A stretch of DNA of 64,000 nucleotides, from positions 73,040,822 to 73,104,821 of the forward strand of contig NW_026262593.1 of the NCBI RefSeq assembly GCF_021869535.1, in the 5' to 3' direction. A program made the position numbers and the translations under genes. How positions within the stretch are numbered: position 1 is the stretch's first letter; each line of letters opens with the position of its first letter. This DNA is from Mytilus californianus. Lineage: Eukaryota; Mollusca; Bivalvia; Mytilida; Mytilidae. A model generated the notes under the pieces. It was not told the origin of the DNA, made no database searches, and saw only the letters and a list, made by a program, of their open reading frames with translations. Below are positions 26,701-34,612 of this stretch, one piece after another.

Positions 26701-27088
26701 TAATGAATTCAGAATGGGAGTTCTTATTAATGCGATACTCATCCAGTCACATTATTTGCATTAATAAAAACTTCACAAAAATTTCTCAATTTACGTTACC
26801 TTGGATATGCAGGGATGTTAGACATGTTAGATGACACATAAAATGAAGAAACTTTTATATATTTTGCAATCTTTTTCTTTCAGATCTCGTTTAATAGAGG
26901 GCACAGAAGTCATAATAGAAACATATACCAAAAAACAGACTTCTACAAGTGAAGACATTCCACGCTGTGGACCAGACACTCCAGCCATTGGACACCATGA
27001 TGTCATCAGTGATATAAATACATGTATGGCTTCTCAGTGTCTGGTGATAACAGGCTCTAGAGATGGCGTTGTAAAAGTCTGGAAATAA
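5676..27088 (+). CDS. PIK3R4: PIK3R4 / VPS15, C-terminal WD40 part (six exons, 5' end outside window)
   Basis: Regulatory subunit of the class III phosphatidylinositol 3-kinase complex (VPS34-VPS15-Beclin 1), which acts in autophagy and endosomal sorting. The full family protein has a kinase-like domain, HEAT repeats and a C-terminal WD40 propeller. Only the propeller end is here, about 315 residues. Exons are 5676-5760, 8063-8154, 17445-17549, 17853-18136, 24271-24446 and 26884-27088; every junction has AG/GT boundaries and the phases agree. Diagnostic stretches include [54 protein letters not shown] and the end [10 protein letters not shown], all closely like animal VPS15 as I know it. The kinase and HEAT parts must lie upstream of the window. 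A poly(A) signal AATAAA is at 27228-27233. Introns are large and full of transposons, and three donors head tandem arrays. Identity is very sure; the use of each splice site is inferred. Confidence 0.93.
5729..6481 (+). repeat. Tandem array of exon end plus 5' splice site, ~43-bp unit, ~17 copies
   Basis: The unit is AGAGAATGCCAATGTACATG, TGTACAAG then GTAAGTTATGTGTCA. The first copy is the real 3' end of the exon 5676-5760 and its donor. About 13 of 17 copies keep an exact GTAAGT after the exon-like part. Later copies diverge, with insertions and altered donors. The 43-bp unit is not a multiple of three. Confidence 0.93.
6560..6935 (+). repeat. Dispersed repeat A, copy 1
   Basis: Starts AGATATAAGAAGATGTGGTA, includes CCAATGAGAC, GGTCTTCAACACGGAGCC, CAAACGGGAAAACCAACGG and ends near CATCACAACATAGAAAG. 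A near-identical copy follows at 7192. The 71-residue ORF inside is not a gene. Class not determined. Confidence 0.85.
7192..7569 (+). repeat. Dispersed repeat A, copy 2
   Basis: Direct repeat of 6560-6935 with few substitutions, 632 bp downstream in the same intron. Reverse copies lie at 42205-42481 and 43321-43701. Confidence 0.85.
7881..8050 (+). repeat. Tandem array of acceptor pyrimidine-tract region, ~29-bp unit, 6 copies
   Basis: GTTGATATATTTTTCCTATT followed by AATAAATAT is repeated about six times and runs straight into the TTTTTTTCAG acceptor of exon 8063-8154. Confidence 0.85.
8063..8154 (+). CDS. PIK3R4: PIK3R4 exon, second in window
   Basis: Acceptor is TTTTTTTCAG; the first base completes the AAA codon split with the previous exon. 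It encodes [20 protein letters not shown] followed by [11 protein letters not shown]. The donor is GGTAAAT. Both borders are arrays: six ~29-bp copies of the pyrimidine-tract region lead into the acceptor, and nine 46-bp copies follow the donor. Readthrough meets TGA five codons past the junction glycine. Confidence 0.88.
8127..8546 (+). repeat. Tandem array of exon end plus 5' splice site, 46-bp unit, 9 copies
   Basis: The unit is GTTGTTGATGTAACTCATTA, TGACACAG, GTAAATGCTGCTGATTAA. Copy 1 is the true exon end and donor. All nine copies keep ACACAGGTAAA, and a tenth is partial. Copies are highly homogeneous, so the expansion is young or is being homogenised. Confidence 0.95.
8597..8793. mobile_element. 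MITE with ACTGTGGATTC termini
   Basis: Left TTACTGTGGATTC and right GAATCCACAGTA are inverted. Internal inverted blocks CGTGGAAT/CCACGAAT give a foldback of ~197 bp. Confidence 0.75.
9900..12280. mobile_element. DNA element with ~205-bp inverted repeats
   Basis: Outer ends ATATTATACTGGAGTG (9900) and CACTCCAGTATAATAT (ending 12280) are inverted. Inside them 10010-10218 and 12036-12243 are inverted copies at roughly 95% identity, including CGAGCATGCTCGGAGGATGC and GGAGCTTCCTCTATAATGCT. The ~1.8-kb centre is AT-rich with no ORF. It fits a non-autonomous foldback DNA transposon. Confidence 0.85.
12836..12998 (+). pseudogene. Broken THAP zinc-finger domain exon
   Basis: ATG at 12836 opens [20 protein letters not shown] followed by [13 protein letters not shown], then stops at 12935. 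From 12936 the next frame reads [21 protein letters not shown] up to a donor-like GGTAAT. Together this is the THAP layout: C..YGC..R, FP, then the DHF..SCFE.D block. The expected Cys before the DHF block is not intact. A single frameshift lies between the halves. It is probably the N-terminal exon of the surrounding transposon's transposase. Confidence 0.65.
13598..13626. repeat. (TA)n microsatellite
   Basis: Alternating TA for about 28 bases inside the Kolobok-like element. Confidence 0.9.
13707..13735. repeat. Perfect 12-bp stem hairpin
   Basis: CCAAGGACGTGT at 13707-13718 and ACACGTCCTTGG at 13724-13735 with a five-base loop. Confidence 0.9.
14720..15290. repeat. Tandem duplication, ~285-bp unit
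   Basis: ACGCTCATATT, TTCTACTATCATCATCT, TATATAGACGAAATTCG, TTACGATTTTGAGTGAACAC and AACCATGCAGGCATT occur in the same order twice, from about 14723 and about 15006. The copies have diverged moderately. Confidence 0.85.
17356..17376. repeat. (TG)n microsatellite
   Basis: About ten TG units upstream of the exon at 17445. Confidence 0.9.
17445..17549 (+). CDS. PIK3R4: PIK3R4 exon, third in window
   Basis: Acceptor TTTTACAG, donor GTAGAG. It encodes [20 protein letters not shown] then [14 protein letters not shown], matching the conserved LVYATVNGxIxGWDLR blade of animal VPS15. Phase is 1 at both ends. No tandem array at this donor. The preceding intron is about 9.3 kb and carries two large transposons. 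Confidence 0.92.
17853..18136 (+). CDS. PIK3R4: PIK3R4 exon, fourth in window (largest)
   Basis: Acceptor is TATTTTAG; the donor after CAG is GTCAGA, phase 0. The 284-bp exon encodes [20 protein letters not shown] through [20 protein letters not shown] and [12 protein letters not shown], covering about two WD40 blades. It is the best conserved part of the gene in this window, and the family block NNEVSMWD is complete. There is no repeat at either splice site. Confidence 0.93.
18171..18395. mobile_element. MITE with CTAAATTCAGAAATTAT termini
   Basis: Left TACTCTAAATTCAGAAATTA and right AATAATTTCTGAATATACAG are inverted. The element starts about 35 bases after an exon donor. A related but worn copy may lie at 26587-26800. 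Confidence 0.65.
18486..18694. mobile_element. Diverged copy of the ACTGTGGATTC MITE
   Basis: It shares GGTTTTGCCAA, AAGCCTATAGAAAAT and CACGAAATC blocks, and the inverted TGATTCATTAATTTT / GAATACACAGTAA ends, with 8597-8793. Confidence 0.6.
19912..20214 (+). CDS. ORF fragment of a repeat-encoded protein, function unknown
   Basis: A 100-residue open frame containing [20 protein letters not shown] and [20 protein letters not shown] recall similar WxGTCD..TK..KYI..R..T...YI stretches in predicted mollusc proteins of repeat origin, where the GTxD could be an SGNH-hydrolase-like block. No start context, no splice sites and an intronic position argue for a transposon relic rather than a host gene. 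Confidence 0.3.
   Translation: MDSILWVRNNLHKCTKRFKHIHIYVWLGTCDTTTKVGKYLKLRFQNTSTILKYIQDKFEDLTMAIKVSQKKNTPQEREIVNDSIQILYETLKAYCWLVNI
20895..21937 (+). mobile_element. AGCTCACC element (mollusc-type repeat), internally duplicated
   Basis: Starts TTTTTAGCTCACCTGGCCCG, includes the GGCCCGAAGGGCC palindrome, CATCCGTCGTCGTCGTCG and CAAATTTAACC..ACTTGGC, and ends CAGGTGAGCGACACAGGCTC with AGGCTCTTGAGAGCCT. The two halves (about 20960-21440 and 21470-21900) repeat one text in the same order. I recognise it as a very common bivalve repeat. Confidence 0.8.
22000..22195 (+). repeat. Dispersed repeat B copy
   Basis: Contains GTTTACAGAATAGAGAATA, AAAGAATAGACAAAAAATAG, GGCCAAAAGAATTAAAGAAT and ends GACCCCATCTAGATCCTCAT. 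It is the inverse orientation of 50530-50766. Confidence 0.7.
23640..23795 (-). mobile_element. tRNA-derived SINE head
   Basis: On the minus strand AGGTGGCTGAGTGGTCTAGA gives a pol III box A, and GAGTTTGAATCCC (23712-23724) a box B, separated as in a Ser/Leu-type tRNA. It has no intact tRNA fold, so it is not called a tRNA gene. Confidence 0.7.
24070..24240. mobile_element. SINE body, copy 1
   Basis: Begins TTGATTGATTGATGTTTAAT with GCCACTTTCAGCATTATTTG, TATTTCGTGTCAGTCAG, GGAGAGAACCAC and GGTAGGAAA. Shared with 34430-34612 and 58222-58400; the last copy also has the tRNA-like head. Confidence 0.65.
24271..24446 (+). CDS. PIK3R4: PIK3R4 exon, fifth in window
   Basis: Acceptor ATTATTACAG. 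It encodes [20 protein letters not shown], then [20 protein letters not shown] and [19 protein letters not shown]. The donor is GTAAGG and phase 2 joins to the last exon. The last ~40 bp plus donor is repeated about seven more times downstream. Readthrough gives AGG TAA, an immediate stop. Confidence 0.92.
24406..24790 (+). repeat. Tandem array of exon end plus 5' splice site, 44-bp unit, ~8 copies
   Basis: The unit is TTCCTGGACCCTGGTCATCA, GCCAAGTGTTAGCTACAG, GTAATG. Donor-like GT sites follow positions 24446 (real), 24490, 24534, 24602, 24641, 24685, 24729 and 24773. Exon-like parts degrade along the array but each keeps GTAA or GTGAG. Confidence 0.88.
24804..25198 (+). repeat. ATGCCCCCGCC repeat element
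   Basis: Starts TATGCCCCCGCCGTAATGGA with the GGGGGCAT complement, has two internal copies of an AACCAAATGTxATGAAA.TTATACACAA block (24890, 25040), and ends TGGGGGCATGATCTGTGTCC. I recognise it as a bivalve repeat. Confidence 0.7.
26232..26580 (+). repeat. TATACCCCC element with a 76-bp direct duplication
   Basis: The hairpin TATACCCCCGC/GTGGGGGTATA is followed by CCGTCCATCC repeats. GTTTTCAGATTCAT through CAGTGAGCAGTAGC is repeated at 26411-26486 and 26487-26562 with one or two changes. Confidence 0.75.
26884..27088 (+). CDS. PIK3R4: PIK3R4 terminal exon with stop codon
   Basis: Acceptor TTTCTTTCAG. It encodes [20 protein letters not shown], a polar linker with [16 protein letters not shown], and ends [13 protein letters not shown] before TAA. 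The GHHD..I.D and SRDG.VKVWK blocks are typical of VPS15 C-termini. A 63-bp segment covering the last codons, the stop and the start of the 3' UTR is duplicated directly (27080-27142 and 27143-27205). Confidence 0.93.
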
Positions 27089-27205
27089 TATTTAAATATT
27101 CAAGGTCGAATGTCAAATGTAAAACTAAAGGTCACAAGGACATGGAAATAATGTTCAAATATTCAAGGTCAAAGGTCAAATGTTAAACTAAAGGTCACAA
27201 GGACA
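27080..27205 (+). repeat. 63-bp direct duplication over the PIK3R4 stop codon and 3' UTR
   Basis: TGGAAATAATATTTAAATAT at 27080 recurs as TGGAAATAATGTTCAAATAT at 27143. Both continue TCAAGGTC, GTCAAATGT and CTAAAGGTCACAAGGAC. The second copy lies wholly in the UTR. Confidence 0.92.
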
Positions 27206-27227
27206 GTGCAATATGTAGTTTGTGATA

Positions 27228-27233
27228 AATAAA
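27228..27233 (+). promoter_or_regulatory. Candidate poly(A) signal of PIK3R4
   Basis: AATAAA 140 bases after the PIK3R4 stop codon and just past the duplicated 63-bp segment. It is the first such hexamer downstream of the stop, so the 3' UTR would be short. Confidence 0.6.
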
Positions 27234-27330
27234 CCATTTGAAATAATTGTTATGCCAAATATCAATATTTTTTTATATATTAAAATAACATTGTATTTTG
27301 ATTTGTCTTTGCTGTTTAATGGAGTGCATT

Positions 27331-27430
27331 GAAGGCCGTACCTTGACCTATAATGGTTTACTTTTATAAATTGTAACTTGGATGGAGTGTTGTCTCATTG
27401 GCACTCATACCACATCTTCCTATATCTATA
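27331..27430 (-). repeat. Dispersed repeat A fragment
   Basis: GACCTATAATGGTTTACTTT, CTTGGATGGAGTGTTGTCTC and CATTGGCACTCATACCACAT match the 5' part of repeat A in reverse. Confidence 0.8.
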
Positions 27431-27540
27431 TGCTATATAAAGACATGGATATTCTTTTTCACTTGTGGCGGATCAATTCAGAAGTGGTGTTGCATTCTGG
27501 GAACATCACTGTTTTGGACATTCCCATAATAGAAAAATCA

Positions 27541-27860
27541 AAAGATGTGGAATGATTGCCAATGACAACTCTCCACCAGAGACCAAATGATGTAGAAGTG
27601 AACAAGTATAGGTCACTGTAATGATTCAACAATGAGCAAAACCCATACCTCATAGTAAGCTATAAAAGGCCCTGAAATAAAAAATGTAAAACAATTCAAA
27701 TGAAAAAACAAAAGACCTGATTTATGTATTAAACAATAATGAAAAATCAAATATGATTTGCTGCAACAAATCAACAACCACTGAATACAGGCTCCTGACT
27801 TGGGACTGCACATACACAAATGCAGCACAGTTAAACATGCTTTCTGGGGTTTCACCCTAA
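27541..27860 (+). repeat. Diverged repeat A copy
   Basis: Same block order as repeat A (AGATGTGGAATGATTGCCAA, GTATAGGTCACTG, AAGCTATAAAAGGCCC, CTCCTGACTTGGGACTGCAC) but much more diverged. Confidence 0.6.
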
Positions 27861-28271
27861 CCGTGGACTTTGTTATAACAGTACAAAAAAAAGAACAAAA
27901 TAAAATAAAAAGTCTTCAGGTTGATACAAAGCACCAAAAAACGAACAAAACCACAAAATACACAAAGTTTAGATCTGAAAGTACTCAAGTTACTGAAAGC
28001 TAGTTCAAATCCAATGACAAAAATTGGCTTATGAAAAATCATGTATAGAAGACTAGAATATCAGCTCACATGCATCATTCAATGGATTTAGTGTGAAGAC
28101 TTCAGAGAGAAAAAATATAACCAGTGGAAATTTGTAGGACCGTGAATTTACATATAACAATAATATGTAGTTGGGTTTTAATTTATTGATAACAAAATCA
28201 CTCTTAATACAGAAAAAAATTATTCAAAGATCAAATTAGAGTTGAATTATTAACATCTGCACTTTTTTGGA

Positions 28272-28358
28272 TATTCCCATAATGCACTGATTTGACATTA
28301 CCATAATGCACGGTTTTGAAATTCCCATAATGCACTGTTTTTACATTCCCATAATGCA
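28272..28358 (+). repeat. Tandem ATTCCCATAATGCA repeat, ~24-bp unit, 4 copies
   Basis: ATTCCCATAATGCA or ATTACCATAATGCA at 28272, 28297, 28321 and 28345. A related TTCCCAGAATGCA lies on the minus strand near 27491-27503. Confidence 0.85.
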
Positions 28359-28589
28359 GCACAGTTTCTTATTTACAATAAGACAGAGACTGCAAAATAG
28401 TGTAGGAAGATGCAAGTGGATTGTTTTAGGTCAACTGGGACTTAATTTAAAACCTTTATGTTTTGGGGGATACAGTATCCAGATCATGATAATTCATTAA
28501 AAATTCCATCTCATATAGAAATTATAATAATGATGCAATAAGGGTTGCAATAAAGTCATTTGTGAGATGTATTAATAAGGTTAACTATA

Positions 28590-29790
28590 TCATTGTCGAG
28601 CCTGCAACTTCTGTCTCAGAAAGCTTGACATAGGGATAGTGATCTGGATGTGGCAGCGGCGTTAACAAACTATTCAAAAGCTTAATATTTCAGAAGGTAG
28701 AAGACCAAGATCCTTCATACTTTGTGTATAGATGCCTCATGTTATAAAGTTTCTGTCTATTTGTCAATTGTCCTCATCCTTATTTTTATGGTTCAGTGAC
28801 TACAAAAAAAAATAAGATTTTTAGTATTCTTAGTTTCTCCCATAATAGTTTAATATTATGAGTAATAGGGTAACTATATTTGGTGTGAGCATAGCTTGCA
28901 AGGTTCTGATGTATGTCAGACAGTTTTCACTTGACCTCGACCTCATTTCATGGATCAGTGAACAAGGTTAAGTTTTCGTGTTCAAGTCCATGTCTCAGAT
29001 ACTATAAGCAATATATCTACTATATTTGGGGTATGGAATGATTGTAAGGTGGACATGTCCACCTGGCAGGTGTCATCTGACCTTGACCTCATTTTCATGG
29101 TTCAGTGGTCAAAGTTAAGTTTTTTTGTGTTTTTGTCTGTTTTTCTAATGCTGTGTGCAATAAGTAAACTACATTTGGTGTATGAAAATATTTTGAGATT
29201 TACACGTCAGTCTGGCACGTCTTATGTGACCTTGACCTCATTTTAACGGTTCTTGCTCAATGTTAAGGTTTTTGTTTTTTGGTCTGTTTTTCTAATACTA
29301 TAAGGAAAAGGTCAACTATATTTGGTGTATGGAATGATTGTAAGGTGTATATGTCTGTATGGCAATTATCATCTGACCATGACCTGATTTTCATGATTCA
29401 TTGATCAATCTTAAGTTTTCCTGGTTAAGTTTGTTTCTTAGATACTATATGCAATAGATCAACTAAATTCAAAGTATGTAATGCTTGTAAGGTTTACATG
29501 TCTTTCTGACATGGTTCATCTGAATTTGACCTTATTTTCATGGTTCATTGATCAATGTTAAGTTTTCCTGGTCAAGTTTTTTTTGTAGATGTCAACTATA
29601 GCTAAAGCATATTTGGTGTATGGAATGATTGTAAGGTGTACATGTATCTCCAGTTTGGTTTATCTGACCTTGACCCTATTTTCTTGGATCATGTTAAGTT
29701 TGTGTGATAGTTGTAGCGAAGCTTGATATTTAGGACTATCAACATAAAATCAATGGTTAGTAGAGAAGGTGAGACATTTCAGCGTGTGCA
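28590..29790 (+). repeat. Satellite-like array, ~147-bp unit, about 7 copies
   Basis: TGACCTTGACCTCA-type blocks occur at 28932, 29078, 29227, 29374, 29521 and 29665, with an older unit near 28780. Each is followed by TTTTCATGGTTCAGTG and, further on, GGTGTATGGAATGATTGTAA. Spacing is 144-149 bp. Confidence 0.85.
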
Positions 29791-30019
29791 CCCTCGTGTT
29801 TATAATAGTTTTATATTTACATTAACAACTATATATATGCGTATTTGAACATGAGACAGGTGTTACTGTATCTGTATACATGATAATCTAAATAATCATT
29901 TTTCCAAAATTAAAACTACAGAACAATGTACTCATTCTTTTTACATTTTACAAATTATGACATTGGAAAATACAAAAATACCAAATTGAAAAACAATCCG
30001 AGAGTTTTGACAAAACCTA

Positions 30020-30170
30020 CCAAAAAGTATAACAAAAAGTAAAATCACAAAAATACTGAACTCCGAGGAAAATTCAAAAAGGAAAGTCCCTAATCAAATG
30101 AAATTACCGTACTCCAAAGCAAACTCAAAAAGTCCATACATATTGACAAAATTGGAAGAGCAACCCAAAC
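30020..30170 (+). repeat. Dispersed repeat G copy
   Basis: ACTGAACTCCGAGGAAAATT and GGAAAGTCCCTAATCAAATG, shared with 31478-31650 and, reversed, 38595-38720. Confidence 0.65.
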
Positions 30171-31289
30171 AGTCGTAATATGTTAATGTGACAACAATTG
30201 GGATCCAGCAGCCAAAACTGTTTTAACATACATCACAGACATATAACGCAACCGACAAAAAAAAATACAAATTAATCTAGTTATTTACCAAATTGCAAAA
30301 AAAAACAATAATTTAAGTATGAATTCTGTTGACAAAGTAAATGAACTATGGAAGCTTATCCGATGTTGGTCCTATTATTAGAAATGTTATTTATGAGAAA
30401 TGCTAATTTCATTTTTTTTTATACACAAACATAGTACATGCAAATACACCATGGTAGCGGTTGTCAACAAAACAGAAACAAGATAATGCGCAAGTCTAAC
30501 TGTTTCGAAATATTCGTCCTCATTTATATGGACATTAACTTAGCTTGTCGAAAATGAAGATTAACTACAGTTTAACCTTGTTTTCTTTGTCTTAAATTTA
30601 CACATATGTGGTTATTCCAGTAAAATCTTTCATTTTGACTTTGACTTGAATATGTTACTTCTAATTACTTATGCCCTATATATTAAATTGTCATATCTTG
30701 TCTGAAACAAAAGAACAAGCATTGTCACGAATTCATTATCGTTTCTTCGTAAGTACTCAAATATCGAAGAATATAAATGGTAATATTAGTTTAAACAAGA
30801 TATATATCTTTGTGTTGAACCTTTTCCCTTGCTTTTAAAGGGGCATTAACTGTCTATTTCGTGTTTACCGATATAATTACTATGCATGGGCTCGATGATA
30901 TGTATCAACATTTCGTAAGTATTTTAGTCTAGACGCCATCTAATTAACAATTGAGGTGACATCCGAAGACTGCCGACGGTAATATAACCCGATGTAAACT
31001 TAAATATAGATATAAGTAGAAAGCGAACTCGTGCAGCTGGAATTTCTAGGTCTGTTTGATTTCATATTAAATGTTCACAATACATGTTAATCAACGTATT
31101 TACCTGTATAAGATTGACATGTTTATCGAATCAGTCAATCAAATGGTTTACCCTTGTTTCACTTTTAATGTTGACATTCTTTTCCTTTTAATAACTGAAC
31201 ACGCCTAATGCATGCGAACCCATCTCAAGGATGAGATATCACGCTTATAATTACACGATAAATCGACAGACAAATGGTGATCATAAGCG

Positions 31290-31385
31290 CTTTATTTGAT
31301 TTGCGTCACTGTTGATCATTATGTAGACGAAATGCGTCTGGTATACACAGTTTTGATCCTTGTATCTTTGATGAGTTAGTTTGAT
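31290..31385 (+). repeat. Dispersed repeat F copy
   Basis: GCGTCACTGTTGATCATTAT, GTAGACGAAATGCGTCTGG and CTTTGATGAGTTAGTTTG. Also near 59240-59340 and, in part, 3243-3320. Confidence 0.6.
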
Positions 31386-31477
31386 AGTTCCTGTATATAT
31401 ATCGAATCAAATCGACACAACGACACAACGAATTGGTTGATCAATATGATGTTCGGTGTCTCAACTCAACTAGCAAA

Positions 31478-31650
31478 AGGTAAAATAACAAAAATACCAA
31501 ACTCCGTGGAAAATTTCAAAACGGAAAGTCCCTAATCAAATGGCAAAATCAAAACCTCAAACACATCAAACGAATGGATAACAACTGTCATATTCCTGAC
31601 TTGTTTCAGGCGTTTTCTTATGTAGAAAATGGTTGATTAAACCTGGTTTT
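31478..31650 (+). repeat. Dispersed repeat G, longest copy
   Basis: CCAAACTCCGTGGAAAATTT, ACGGAAAGTCCCTAATCAAA, CACATCAAACGAATGGATAA and CTGTCATATTCCTGACTTG. Confidence 0.7.
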
Positions 31651-32099
31651 ATAGAAATGTTTGTGTCGTCTTAGGGTTTCGAATGCCATTGTCTGATCTG
31701 TAATTTAATCGACTGTGTCATATTTTCGATTGTGACATATTGACAGCGTTTTGATTAGCGGGGGATACAGTCCTAGTAGTCCTAGGTGACGATAGGCCGT
31801 CGACTCATCTGATTTCGCTGCTTCAGAAATTCTTGCAATTGCATCAGTTTTTAATAATTGTTACCTTTGATCGTCGTTTAACTTTACTATAGCATTGATT
31901 TATCGCTTAAATCCGACTTTATTATCAATAATTTTCACAAGAAAGTTATACTCTTTAACCTCAGTTGGTTGATTATTTTCATGTCTATCACTTATTTGTG
32001 TGTTGTGCGTATATGCGTTCTGACTGACATATACCGTTTTATTTGTGTTTTTTTATTATTTGATTTGATTAGATAAATTAACAAGTATTAACTAACATG

Positions 32100-32520
32100 G
32101 CTAACACGACTAAAACAACAACATACATTATATATGTTTCTGGATTTACCTTCACCAGGAAAATATTAAAACAATTTGAAATTTACATGACATATACAGA
32201 ACTGAAACTGAGAATGTGTAATTATTTTTTATGATTGATATATCCTTATGTTCAAAAAGGCTAAATAATGCTTCGAAGCTACAGGGATGTACATTTTTCT
32301 AGTTCTTTAATTTCCTTCTAATGCTAATATTTATTTTATTAAGATAACAAGTTTACGTGATATGGATATTTCATGCTGAAATTTCTTAAATACATTTACT
32401 GTTTCAGTTTAATTGGGTCACGATTCATCTTAAAACAGGGTATTTTTGGGATACACACAGGTTTAAATGAATTATATCTGACAACTGACTGACTTACAAT
32501 TGCTTAGGATCTGATTGAAT
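32100..32520 (+). repeat. Segmental unit U, copy a
   Basis: Shares the order TCTGGATTTACC, TTTACATGACA, ACGTGATATGGATATTTCAT, TGGGTCACGATTCAT, GACAACTGACTGACTTACA and AGGATCTGAT with the copies 5' of both cGLR genes. Confidence 0.6.
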
Positions 32521-33577
32521 ACATTGTAGCATATATATAGTTTTGTTCATTCTATCAATGAATGCAAATAATTGTAAATCGTTAGATGACTCCTTATATA
32601 GGTTATTGGCCTAACATGAATATTTTCTACTAATTGAAATTTTTACGAAAAATGCGTAAAAGTGGGTTTCAGGGGCAATATCTTCTATAAGAGTTCAAAT
32701 GAAGATTGTCGTCAATTAACTTAATTTTAGATCATAGTTTTTGAACATTTTATTATTTTAAAATTATCTTCATCTTCTTCTATAATTTCCGCGAAAATGG
32801 ATGAAAAACGTCTTGCAATGTCAAATCTTTTGCAAAGGGTCAATTGACTATTTCGTTAAAGTTAACTTTTGGTTTTTTTTCTGATCATTTCGGTTAATTT
32901 AAGTTGTTATCTACTATGACAGATTTCAAGATAATTACCGAAAACTGCGTAATTTTCGGAAAATAGGCATTTAAGGAGCAATATATTTAAATGAGATGTC
33001 CGATCCTTCTAAAAAATACATAGAAGTAAGACCCCAACCTGCTTATATTTTATCTTGCATATTCTGCTAGAAATGCTTGAAATGTAAGCCAATATTTGCA
33101 TTTGTGCTATTTGTTTTTGCTAAAGCGGTTATGTTTGTTGATTGATCAAATTTCAGTATTTATGAAACTAGATACAAAAATTTTAAAACTCTCTCTCTGG
33201 TCGACAGTTGTCACATTGGCAAACATACCACATCTTCTTATTATTTATATTTAGATATTGCAATAATTCTAAAATTTTGCGTTGAAAACTGACACTGTAG
33301 AAAAAATGTAGTTATTGTTCCGAGTTTAAATACAAATGGTTATATTGTCTTGAAAAGTTGTAGTTTATGAAAAAAAGTAAAAACATCGTTTTCAGGCTAG
33401 ATTACCTCTTACAAAAATAAAATGCAAGAGGACTCCGCGATCCTTATTGGAGGTATTTCATTTATGGACCATGGATATGTTCGAATCATTATAACCATAG
33501 TCTCGTCCTCTAAACATCGATTCCGACATCACTGAATATTACCGATAATGTACTTATCGTGAAAACATGACATGTTT

Positions 33578-33770
33578 CAATAGTGGAGCAGGAAATGTCT
33601 ACTCATCCTGAGCAGTTAAAATCACCCCTAGTTTTTTGTTGGGTTCAATTTGTTCACATCAGTTTTCTATGTACTGTTTTGTGGACTTGTTTGTCTTATT
33701 ATCGTCCTTTGGTTTTTGTCGTAACATTGTCATCTTTAGCCTCCTTTTTTTCCAGATCTTCAATTCAGAA
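33578..33770 (+). mobile_element. Retrotransposon 3' tail, copy 2
   Basis: GGAGCAGGAAATGTCTACTC, ATCCTGAGCAGTTAAAATCA and GTTGGGTTCAATTTGTTCA follow the block order of 2560-2750. Confidence 0.6.
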
Positions 33771-33910
33771 TACTTAAAGCCTCTCGTTTTAATAGACCCA
33801 CGGTCATATCAGTATAACCATTATAGTTTAACATTAGACATAACTACGAAACGATTTTTTTTTTAAATTTTAAATAATTTCTCTTAAACGTTTTTCAATT
33901 GTGAATGAAT

Positions 33911-34195
33911 ATAAAAAGGAGATGTGTTATGATTGCCAAAGATACAACTATCCACTTGAAGTCAAATTAAGTGGATGTAAGCAAATATAGGCAACCGTAC
34001 GTACGGCCTTCGACAATGAAAAAAGCCCATACCGTATGGTCGGCTTTAAAGTCTCCGATTTGGAACATGTGAAACAATTCAAACAAAACAACCAACAGTC
34101 TAATTCATAACATTTTTATCTACAAAAAACAAATATGAATGACATGAACCAACGACAACCACTTATTTTAACTACAGGCTAATCTTGGCTTGAAT
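33911..34195 (+). repeat. Diverged repeat A copy
   Basis: GGAGATGTGTTATGATTGCC, ATATAGGCAACCGTACG, GTGAAACAATTCAAAC and AACCAACAGTCTAATTC parallel repeat A. Confidence 0.55.
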
Positions 34196-34429
34196 CTATT
34201 TTTTTATTTTTTGTTTTATTGATAATTCATATTACAAAAAAATTAATCATAAACCATGATTACCAACAATGAGTTAGCATTTTGGCACAATTTTTCTTTA
34301 TATATACTGGTTCATTGATTGTTCAGTGCCAAACCATAAAAAAGCGAGTTCTTATCAATTTGGTTACTGTGTTATAGAGCATTAAGGTGTGACACAAAGT
34401 GAGAAAAAAAATCTGATAAGTGTATAATA

Positions 34430-34612
34430 AGGTCAGGATTTGATTGATTGATTGGTTGATGTTTAAATGCCTCTTTCAACATTTTTGTGCTATTTCGTGG
34501 TGACCAGTTTATATAAGTTGAGATAGCCGGAGTGTCCTGACAGAACCACTGATCTTTGGTAGAAAAACTGACATTCAGAGTCAAGTAAGATGGGATCAGA
34601 ATTAAAAGTGAT
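34430..34612. mobile_element. SINE body, copy 2
   Basis: GATTGATTGATTGGTTGATG, GCCTCTTTCAACATTTTTGT, TATTTCGTGGTGACCAG and GGTAGAAAAACTGACATTC match 24070-24240. Confidence 0.6.
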
